A model generated the notes under the pieces. The model did not search any database, had not been told where the DNA came from, and worked only from the letters and a program-made list of their open reading frames with translations. A stretch of 64,000 nucleotides of DNA, taken from contig NC_083536.1 in the NCBI RefSeq assembly GCF_032362555.1, positions 7,254,001 through 7,318,000 of the forward strand, read 5' to 3'. Both the position numbers and the translations under genes were made by a program. Below, one piece after another: positions 56,544-64,000 of this stretch. How positions within the stretch are numbered: position 1 is the stretch's first letter; the number at the start of each line of letters is the position of its first letter. The DNA comes from Amyelois transitella (Eukaryota; Arthropoda; Insecta; Lepidoptera; Pyralidae).

Positions 56544-58019
56544 GGCAATGAAAAAGTTTAAAAAAAAATTGCCGCCCAGATCGTGAAAGCAACTGTATTT
56601 GCGCTCGAGGAGTCCAAAAGAGGAGGTCCAGCGCCTTTATATAGGGTCCTCAGGCGGTGAAGAGGGAGACAGGTAAGTCTTCAGAGGCACGACTTCCCAA
56701 GTTCAAAATAAAGCAATAGCTGCTCAAGTTCAGTATTAAACAATAACTACTCAGTTATTTTAAGTAACTAATAAGTTCAGTCCAAAAAGTAAAAAACTAT
56801 TCAAGTTTCCAACAAAGCAACAACTATCAAAGTTTAAAACAAAACGAGGTTTTTCAAAAACTAACAGCTAATATTACGAGGTAGTCTTAGCCAATCCTAA
56901 AATTAACGGAATATTGCGGTTCACTCACCGCTAATATATGTTTTTTCATAATTTTATCTTTTTAATTTTAAAATGAAATATTATATTATTATTTATAAAG
57001 TGGCAACGACGTCAAGGACGACTGAATTTGAAAAAGTGACAATAATAAAACTCAAAAATTTTAAAGCAATAATAAGAACTGCCCAAACAAATGCAGAGAT
57101 TTTAAACAAGAGGTTGTGCACGTGGTACCCGTGCAGTACAATCCACAAGATGGATTGAACTCAACTGAACAAAGTGTACGAATTTAGCATATACATACTT
57201 TGCAAACGATAAATGGAAAAGGCTGAATTGCAAATACGTTCACGCTTTCACGTTCCAATTAAAGGTACCTTTGGGAAGTATATGTTAATTTCTGCAGAAT
57301 CTTAACTCTCAGAAAGCGTAGACAACATATAAAAAAAAAAAACAAAAATAGTTTTTGCCACCCAGATAGTGAAAACAACTGTATTTGCGCTCGAAGAGAC
57401 CGGTAAATCCGCAGCGGCACGACTTCCCAAATTCAAAATGAAGCAATAACTGCCCAAGTTCAGAATAAAACGATAACTACTCAAGTTCAGTCCAAGAAGA
57501 AAAAAACTATTCAAGTTTCCAAGAAAGCAACAACTATCAAAGTTTAAAACAAAACGAGGTTTTTCAATAACCAACAGCTTATATTACAAGGTAGCCTTAC
57601 TCAATCCTATAATTAACGGATTATTGCGGTTCATCGTCGGCTTATTTACATGTTTTTACATAATTTAAACACTAAATTCTACCCTTTAAATTTTAAAATA
57701 AAATTTCATTATTTTAATAATACGGCGGCAACCCTAAGAGCTGAGATAAAAGGGAGAAAAACACTGGCGGCCAAAAGAACTTAGCTGTGGCGGCAAACTC
57801 ATTCTGAATGACGTCAAGGACGACTGAATTTGAAAAAGTGACAATAATAAAAGTGTCAAGAACAGAAAAGCAATAATAAGAACTGCCCAAACAAATGCAG
57901 AGATTTTAAACAAGAGGTAGTGCACGTGGCACCCGTGCAGTACAATCTGCAAGATGGATCCAACTCAACTGAACAAAGTGTACGAATTTAGCACATATTT
58001 TGCAAACGATAAATGGAAA

Positions 58020-59622
58020 GAAAACTTTTTTGTAAAGGTGCCGTGTGGTTCCCGGCACTATTACAAAAAAGAATAGGACCACTCCATCTCTTTCCCATGG
58101 ATGTCGTAAAAGGCGACTAAGGGATAGACTTGGGATTCCTCTTTAATGTAAATCCCTGCCAATCTAAGGTCTGCCGCGCCGATGGATGCATGGCTAGGGG
58201 CGAGCCTAGTCTCGAGCGTGCCACTTCCGCCATGGGGTTGGGCGACCCCCAGGTAATGGCTAGCCTTACCCTGGCATGCGGGGCTCTGCTGGGGCGGACA
58301 AAATTTTTCCCTAGCGTCTCGTGGGAATCGCATTATGAACCTTAAAAAGCATATAAATGGCGGCGATGGTGTCCGCACCCCATCACGTCTCGTTTCCGGC
58401 GGGAGCGGTATGCGGTCTGCTGAAAGCCGCTTTGCGACGATGAATGTAAGAGGAGGAATGAAGGATAAGATTGAGGAAGTATGCCAGATGATGGAATGAA
58501 AGACGTTTGGATGTGTTGTGCGTGAATGAAACGAAGCGGAAAGGATGCGACGCGACGCAGCACGGCCCTTACACGGCGTATTGGTCTGGAATTTCCAGTA
58601 CCAGCCGAGGCTGTCAAGGGGTCGGTCTAATTCTTTCTGCACGAATGGCTGAGTGCGTGAATGAGTATGAGTGTGTCAGCCCTCGTCTTCTTTGGATTAG
58701 GCTGAAAGTTGGAATCACTCGGATCTTCGTTCTAGGCGTTTATGCACCTTGGGATGTGGGTTCGAGGGGTACAACATCAGCAAAAAGCGAAAACGAGGAG
58801 TTCTGGAATAGTGTAAGAGAAGTATTGAAAGTTACCAAGCCAAATGAGAAGATTATTATGTTAGGTGATTTTAATGGATGGGTGGGTGTAAAGCGTGATG
58901 GATATGAAAAGGTGCTTGGTGCGTTTGGTGACGAAAAGGTGAATGATAATGGAAGAAGTGTATTAGAAATTTGTCTAGAGTGGGATCTTTTTGTGTCGAA
59001 CTCAATGTTTCAACATAAAGAGATCCACACCTACACAAGAGTGGAAGGTATTTTAAAAAGTATGATAGACTTTGTGATTGTAGATGAAAGATTGAAGAAC
59101 AAAGTGCTGGATACCCGTGCATATCGCGGTGCTGGCATTGACTCGGACCATTTACTGGTGATATCCCGGATAAGGGGTATCTTCAATCGCTGGCGGCACA
59201 GGGTAAGGGAGCAAACCAGCGCTTTGGAAAGAGTAAAAGTAGAAAATTTGCAAGATATGGATGTAGGTAAGAAGTATATTAATAGACTGAAGGATGAATT
59301 TGAAGATTTAGATGAAATGAGCGATATTGAAGATGGATGGAAGGAATTTAAAGAAAGAATTGTGAAAGTAGCTGTTGAAGTGTGTGGTGTAAGTAGAAGA
59401 AGGAAAGGAAAAAATCACAAAAATGCGTGGATGAGCAAAGATGTGCAAGAACTTGTGCGATTAAAGAAGAAAGCATGGCTGAATTTGTTAGCAGCAAAAG
59501 CTAACTTAAGAATGCAAGAGGTTATAGATGAAGATGTGAATGAAGCACGTAAGGAATATAAGAAAATGAAAGATTTGGTTAAGAAAGCTGTGATTAGAAA
59601 GAAAGAAGAGTATAAAGAGGAG
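58020..59622 (+). pseudogene. RTE-2, 3'-deleted copy of the RTE-1 ORF
   Basis: Nearly identical to RTE-1 from about 58230 (equivalent to 9882), with an additional 5' leader of about 210 bp. The ORF is shifted by an extra G near 58495 (GATGATGGAATG versus GATGATGAATG in RTE-1). The endonuclease is then readable (CVNETKRKG, GDFNGWVG, DSDHLL) to YKEE, where the sequence leaves RTE at about 59622. The reverse transcriptase is absent. Confidence 0.9.
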
Positions 59623-59623
59623 T

Positions 59624-60547
59624 GATAAATCTGTTCACGTTGATCCGGCATGTGTTAAACTGTCTAATAAACAAATTAATACACTTAAGAATTCGCCTGG
59701 GATCGAATGGAGCTGCGAGCAATGCTTGCAGAACCTCTCTCATAGGTCCTCGTTTTTGCTTCCGGATGATAGTGATGACGAACTCGAATCAGGACGTGAG
59801 ATTCAGCCTTTTGATACTAGAAAATTGGTACAAGATATCTCCCGAGAGCTGAAGAAAACCTTTAGAGAGGAAATCCAAAGTCTGGAAGCTTCTTTGGAGT
59901 TTGTAACTGACCAGCTAAGTACCATGGAGCAAAGTATTTTAAAACAAAATGCTGTGATAAAAGACCTAGAGAATAAAAATCAAGACCTAATAAATAAAAA
60001 CAAGAACCTAGAACTAAGAGTGTCGGTTCTTGAACAGGAAATGAATATGTTTGAGCAGAAAAGCTTGTCTTCCAGTTTAGAAATTGCAGGCATACCTAAT
60101 GTTCCTACTAAAGAAGTGCAGAATTTGTTAGAAAACATAGCCTCTAAGCTAGGCGTTGATAAAAATGATGTTCGATTATCCTCGCGACTATCTGGATCTA
60201 AAGACAAACCGGGACAAATCCTTGTTGAGATGAGGACACCGTCAGCGCGAAGCCAGTGGATAGCAGCCAGCAAGGAGAAATGTCTCACAGTTGGGGCTCT
60301 GATGCCGCATGTGTCACAAGACAAGGCTGAAGATCGAGTTTACTTAAGAGAAGCATTAACCAAACATATTAAAACGTTGTTATATACTGCTAAAACTCAG
60401 TTAAATAAATCATTTAAATTTGTCTGGTGCAGAGATGGTAAAGTATGTGCTAGGAAAACTGAGAATAGTAAAATCTTTTATATCCGATCAATTCAAGATA
60501 TCAGTCGTATTCAAGCACAGTCTAACGATCATCCAAACCAATTATAA
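59624..60547 (+). CDS. LINE-3 ORF1 protein (5'-truncated)
   Basis: Open from the junction with RTE-2. The first 34 residues (HVDPACVKLSNKQ then WSCEQC) look like the end of a PHD-type zinc finger, a known N-terminal domain in some CR1-group ORF1 proteins. A long coiled coil follows (about residues 60-140, IKDLENKNQDLINKNKNL), then an RRM-like C-terminus (SLEIAGIPNV, LASKLGV-like, RVYLREALT). It would bind LINE RNA. ORF2 starts 53 bases after its stop. Confidence 0.72.
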   Translation, partial: DKSVHVDPACVKLSNKQINTLKNSPGIEWSCEQCLQNLSHRSSFLLPDDSDDELESGREIQPFDTRKLVQDISRELKKTFREEIQSLEASLEFVTDQLSTMEQSILKQNAVIKDLENKNQDLINKNKNLELRVSVLEQEMNMFEQKSLSSSLEIAGIPNVPTKEVQNLLENIASKLGVDKNDVRLSSRLSGSKDKPGQILVEMRTPSARSQWIAASKEKCLTVGALMPHVSQDKAEDRVYLREALTKHIKTLLYTAKTQLNKSFKFVWCRDGKVCARKTENSKIFYIRSIQDISRIQAQSNDHPNQL

Positions 60548-60599
60548 GTAAACTTTCTCTTCATTTTTTATTTTGTTAATTAATTTCATTTGTTAAGTA

Positions 60600-63551
60600 A
60601 TGGATAGTAATGTATCAGAATTATATAACTGCACTTCTATAAACGATTTTGTCGATAAATTGCCTAATATCAGTCATCTCAGTATTTCATGTATGCACAT
60701 AAATGTTCGATCAATGATAAAGAATTTCACGAAATTACAACAGATTATTCATGACTGTAGGATACCACTAGATGTCATAATTATAACTGAAGCCGGTATT
60801 TCCTCAAATGTTGTACAACTTTATAATTTATCTGGTTATTCCATGTACTCACATCTACGTTCTAGTAAGCGTGGGGGTGGTATTATTATTTATATAAGAT
60901 CGCATTTTAAATTTACTCAAATTCAACATTCTACCTGGTCATTTGAAAATATAACTGGTATATTAAAAATAAACCCCGATCAGGAGGTAGTTCTGTGTGC
61001 TGTGTATCGACCTCCCCGTTATAATAAACGTTTGTTTGTAAAGGAATTGGACAAATATATCACGGAGTACAGTACAAAACGAAACCTCTTGCTCCTTGGT
61101 GACACAAATATCGACCTGAAATGCATAGATTCACATAGACATACATTTCTAGAAACACTCAGCGAGCACGGACTAATGTGTGGTATATCAGAATACACTA
61201 GGATCGAAAAGAAACTAAATAAAATAACAAAATCTTGCATTGACCACATTTTCACTCGTTTACCCACATTACGTCCGTACACGGCAGTATTAGATATCGC
61301 ACTGGCCGACCACCGAGCTATAATTCTCGCTTGTGTCGACGAGGCAATGCAGATGCCTCGCTCTATACAGGATGCACCAAAGCGGATTGTTGACTTTGAC
61401 GTTCTCCATAGGGAATTAAAAAATGTAAAATGGTTGCAAACTAGTAACATGACCTCATCGACCGATGTTTTTAACTTTATTAGATCTTCCTTTCAAAATG
61501 CGATAGCGGCGGCAACCAAGTTACAAAAAATTAATTATAAAAAAAACACATGTCACTTTAGGGTCCCCTGGGTTAATGACAGTGTCACTCGATTAAGCGA
61601 TAAGAGAAATAATTTGTTTAAATTATGGCGGAAAAATCCTTATGATTATAAACTTCGATTAGAGTATAATAGAACAAGAAACAAACTACATAAACTTCTG
61701 GAAATAAGACGAAATAATTATTATATGAAAGAAATACAATCAAACTTTAATAATACAAAAAAAATGTACCAGATAATAAATAATATGCTCGGCCGAGTGA
61801 CATTGTCAATTGATGAAGTGGTACAACGAGCATTTGAGAGACAGGGTCTCACAACAAAATGTATCGTTAACAAATTTGCTACAAGATTCGACAAGGCGGT
61901 TAAAGACATTATTCCCAAATGTAGCACAAAATTACTAGACACAAGTAGTCATAGCAGTTCCGTCGATTGTAGTATTTATTTTAAAAAAGCTACGGGAGAT
62001 GAAGTGCATCAAATAATAAAAAAATTAAATCCGAGGAAAGCACCTGGGCCAGATAATATAAAAATGTCACATATCAAAAGTATTGGAAGCGACGTATCAG
62101 GGGCTATCGCAGATCTAATTAATTGTAGTGTAAAAGAGGGCTCTTACCCTGATGATTTAAAAATTGGATGTGTTCGACCTTTACATAAAAAAGGAAAGCG
62201 CGACGATTATGATAACTACCGTCGAATCACACTACTCTCGTCTATAGATAAAATTGTTGAAAAATATATTAGTAAACAACTACAAACATTTTATAGGCTT
62301 AATGGTATTATATATCAAAATCAATTCGGCTTTCAAATGGGGAAGGGCACATCAGATTTACTAAGTAAATTCACCGATGAAGTTAATACGCACCTAAATA
62401 AGAGACTTTATGTGTGTGTTCTCTTTATTGACTTTTCCTGTGCTTTTGATACACTAGACCATACGCAATTAATATCTAGTCTAAACAATTGTGGTATACG
62501 TGGACCACTCCTCAAGTGGTGCAGCAGTTACCTTCAAAATAGAAAATTCCAGGTAAAGATAAATGACATTTTTAGTGAACAAATAAACAGTACAGAAGGC
62601 ACGGCACAAGGATCCGTGTTAGGGCCCCTCCACTTCCTATCTTATGTCAACGAGATGCATAAGTATGTCCAGTATAGTACATGCTATCAGTTCGCTGATG
62701 ACACCTGCCTTGTGGCTGCCGATAAAGTCCCAAATAAAGCACGTGACATGCTACAATCAGATTTTAATGCTCTTTTAAAGTGGTGTCACGATGTAGGATT
62801 AGTTATCAATGCAAAAAAAACTAAACTTCTGCTCATTAAATCACCTTATATTAAAAGTCTTCCTTTAAAGGGAGTTATCGCTCATGATCATGAATGTCTA
62901 CACTCATATATCTCAACTCAGTGCAACTGTGCTCCTATTGACGTAGTAGATTGTCAAACATATTTAGGCCTCCAAATCGACAATAAATTTAATTTGTGTA
63001 ACCACGTAGAATATGTTTGTAATAAGTTACGACAATTTTTGGCAAATATCATAATACTAAAAAATAGGATCCCATTTAAAGTAAAATTAATGCTATATAA
63101 TTCGCTAGCTGAGTCTTATATTCAATATGGTTTATGTAGTTACGGGCGTACATATAAAACTTATTTAAATAAAATTTATGATCTTCAACTAAGAATATTA
63201 AAAAATATAGTATCAAATAAAGTTAGATATCAATATAGTGACGACCACACTGGCCTTTTTAAACACTGTAAAGTATTGCCCGTCCATTTTCAAGTTAAAT
63301 ATATTATATTAAAAAAACTGTTCTTTTTAACCAATAATCAACCACAACCAGAACACTCTGTATTCACCCGATCGGTAGCTAGACATCAACTGAGTACCAA
63401 ACCGGTTCGCGTAAACAATGAATACGGTAGGCGAACGACTGATTATATTGTTACTCGGCTCATTAATAAACTACCTGTGGAATTACGTGATATATTGACT
63501 ACAAAAAATATAAAATATAAACTTAAAGAGCATTTCCTTGGTTCCCTTTAA
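60600..63551 (+). CDS. LINE-3 ORF2 endonuclease/reverse transcriptase, 983 aa
   Basis: Starts MDSNVSELYNCTSINDF. The endonuclease is about residues 30-230, with CMHINVRSM, ITEAGISS, RGGGIIIYIR, LLGDTNIDLK, SCIDHIFTR and ADHRAIILA. The reverse transcriptase is about residues 470-770, with RKAPGPDNIKMSHI, NYRRITLLSSIDKIVEK, LFIDFSCAFDTLDH, GTAQGSVLGPLHFLSYVNEM and the catalytic FADD in YQFADDTCL. The GTAQG (not GVPQG) and HFLSY spellings are unusual but conservative. The C-terminal domain is complete to HFLGSL. Two ORFs and a poly(A) tail suggest a CR1/Daphne-like clade; the exact clade is uncertain. Confidence 0.9.
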   Translation: MDSNVSELYNCTSINDFVDKLPNISHLSISCMHINVRSMIKNFTKLQQIIHDCRIPLDVIIITEAGISSNVVQLYNLSGYSMYSHLRSSKRGGGIIIYIRSHFKFTQIQHSTWSFENITGILKINPDQEVVLCAVYRPPRYNKRLFVKELDKYITEYSTKRNLLLLGDTNIDLKCIDSHRHTFLETLSEHGLMCGISEYTRIEKKLNKITKSCIDHIFTRLPTLRPYTAVLDIALADHRAIILACVDEAMQMPRSIQDAPKRIVDFDVLHRELKNVKWLQTSNMTSSTDVFNFIRSSFQNAIAAATKLQKINYKKNTCHFRVPWVNDSVTRLSDKRNNLFKLWRKNPYDYKLRLEYNRTRNKLHKLLEIRRNNYYMKEIQSNFNNTKKMYQIINNMLGRVTLSIDEVVQRAFERQGLTTKCIVNKFATRFDKAVKDIIPKCSTKLLDTSSHSSSVDCSIYFKKATGDEVHQIIKKLNPRKAPGPDNIKMSHIKSIGSDVSGAIADLINCSVKEGSYPDDLKIGCVRPLHKKGKRDDYDNYRRITLLSSIDKIVEKYISKQLQTFYRLNGIIYQNQFGFQMGKGTSDLLSKFTDEVNTHLNKRLYVCVLFIDFSCAFDTLDHTQLISSLNNCGIRGPLLKWCSSYLQNRKFQVKINDIFSEQINSTEGTAQGSVLGPLHFLSYVNEMHKYVQYSTCYQFADDTCLVAADKVPNKARDMLQSDFNALLKWCHDVGLVINAKKTKLLLIKSPYIKSLPLKGVIAHDHECLHSYISTQCNCAPIDVVDCQTYLGLQIDNKFNLCNHVEYVCNKLRQFLANIIILKNRIPFKVKLMLYNSLAESYIQYGLCSYGRTYKTYLNKIYDLQLRILKNIVSNKVRYQYSDDHTGLFKHCKVLPVHFQVKYIILKKLFFLTNNQPQPEHSVFTRSVARHQLSTKPVRVNNEYGRRTTDYIVTRLINKLPVELRDILTTKNIKYKLKEHFLGSL

Positions 63552-63758
63552 AATGTATAGTGTCATAATCATAATTATTAAGCGACCTAATAATAAAAAA
63601 CATATGTATTTGTCCAATTCTTGGTTATTTTCTTCTTCTATGTATTACAATATGATTGATTGACGTAAACTTAATTCTTAGTGTAATCTCAAACCTTAGT
63701 GGTTTCGCTATACTAAGTTAATACCTACTCAATGTTTTGTAAGATCTTTCATACAATA

Positions 63759-63792
<34 letters not shown>

Positions 63793-63907
63793 TATGATAA
63801 ATGGAAAAGGATGAATGGCAGATACGTACACGCATTCTAAGTAGTTCTAAATAAAGGTTATTTTCGAAAGTATATGTTAATATCAGCGGAATCTTAACTC
63901 GACAGAA

Positions 63908-64000
63908 GGCAATGAAAAAGTTTTAAAAAAAATTGCCGCCCAGATCGTGAAAGCAACTGTATTTGCGCTCGAGGAGTCCAAAAGAGGAGGTCCAGCGCCT
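63908..64000 (+). repeat. Array unit 13 (first 93 bp, cut by window edge)
   Basis: The standard unit start through the GAGGAGGTCCAGCGCCT segment just before the TATA-like box. It shares the TTTTAAAAAAAA variant with units 3 and 11. Confidence 0.9.

Larger units (their letters stand above)
59623..63790 (+). mobile_element. CR1-like LINE-3, 5'-truncated
   Basis: Begins inside ORF1, contains complete ORF2, and ends in about 30 A residues (63761-63790). It has no target duplication of its own that I can see at the left junction with RTE-2. Its ORFs are uninterrupted, so it is young. Confidence 0.8.
58020..63795 (+). mobile_element. Composite insertion: 5' RTE copy joined to LINE-3
   Basis: Flanked by GATAAATGGAAA at 58008-58019 and 63796-63807, the same target point as the SINE in unit 2. 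From 58020 to about 59622 it is an RTE-1-like copy with a fuller 5' leader. From about 59623 to 63790 it is a different LINE ending in poly(A). The last bases before the right duplication (TGTATG) look like a leftover RTE or SINE tail. Confidence 0.85.
56544..63907 (+). repeat. Array unit 12 (dimer) with composite LINE insertion
   Basis: A is 56544-57319 and B is 57320-63907, carrying a 5776-bp insertion (58020-63795) at the same point of the 32-codon ORF (ATG at 57954) as the SINE in unit 2. Text around the A/B junction (GCGTAGACAACATAT) also matches unit 2, linking the two units by descent. Confidence 0.92.
25916..64000 (+). repeat. Higher-order tandem array, 12 full units plus a partial 13th
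   Basis: Every unit starts GGCAATGAAAAAGTTT. Starts are 25916, 27498, 29367, 30951, 34944, 36520, 38822, 41120, 47420, 52665, 54965, 56544 and 63908. Without insertions the periods are about 1.58 kb (A+B dimers: units 1-5, 11, 12) or about 2.3 kb (A + chimera + B: units 6-10). Halves A and B are recognisably homologous: both contain TGTATTTGCGCTCGA, CACGACTTCCCAA, ACAAATGCAGAGATTTTAAA and ACGATAAATG. They nonetheless differ by indels and many substitutions. Units resemble each other much more than A resembles B, the signature of concerted evolution. Each half also holds a degenerate subrepeat of about 28 bp (CAAGTTCAG-type). The array continues off the right edge. Confidence 0.95.

Noticed and set aside
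25916..64000. Homology of the array to the W-linked feminiser repeats of silkworm
   Set aside because: The general picture (tandem units among transposons) is similar, but I recognise no matching sequence, and sex linkage cannot be seen here.

Overview
This is eukaryotic, AT-rich, repeat-dominated DNA from an insect, most probably a moth or butterfly. The evidence is spliced transposase genes with consensus GT/AG introns and AATAAA signals, several piggyBac families, a mariner, a PIF/Harbinger element, RTE and CR1/L2-type LINEs, and short retroposons whose sequences I recognise as common in Lepidoptera. No ordinary cellular housekeeping gene is visible. Almost every coding region belongs to a mobile element or to an uncharacterised repeat-associated protein family.

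Left part (1-25915). A DUF7869-like gene (2-3255) is split by a complete piggyBac (piggyBac-1, 511-2914) at a TTAA. A second, spliced piggyBac transposase gene follows (4367-6379), lying tail-to-tail with a small BESS-like exon. A third piggyBac (6804-9705) has a two-exon gene and an ATAA target duplication. Next come an RTE-type LINE (9880-13108) with an intact 1033-codon ORF, a second DUF7869-like ORF (13670-15826), and a reverse-strand CR1/L2-type LINE (about 16038-20640) with ORF1, endonuclease and reverse transcriptase. A multiply broken gene for a large Cys/His-rich protein follows (20858-24736), itself interrupted by a 209-bp RTE fragment. Dispersed repeats and a SINE fill 24738-25915.

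Right part (25916-64000, running off the edge). A higher-order tandem array has 12 complete units and the start of a thirteenth. The basic unit is about 1.58 kb: half A (about 775 bp) plus a diverged half B (about 805 bp). Five consecutive units are about 2.3 kb because they carry an extra A/B chimera. Half A carries a TATA-like box and a GTAAGT donor that half B lacks. Half B carries a 32-codon ORF followed by AATAAA that is broken in half A. The array has taken insertions of piggyBac-4, piggyBac-5, a mariner, a PIF/Harbinger, a SINE, and a composite RTE plus LINE-3. Most have intact ORFs and clean target duplications.

The strongest candidates for something new are the hierarchical array with its gene-like dimer layout, the Harbinger whose two genes are reciprocally interleaved, and the two uncharacterised families (DUF7869-like and the large Cys/His protein). 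None of these functions can be proven from sequence alone.
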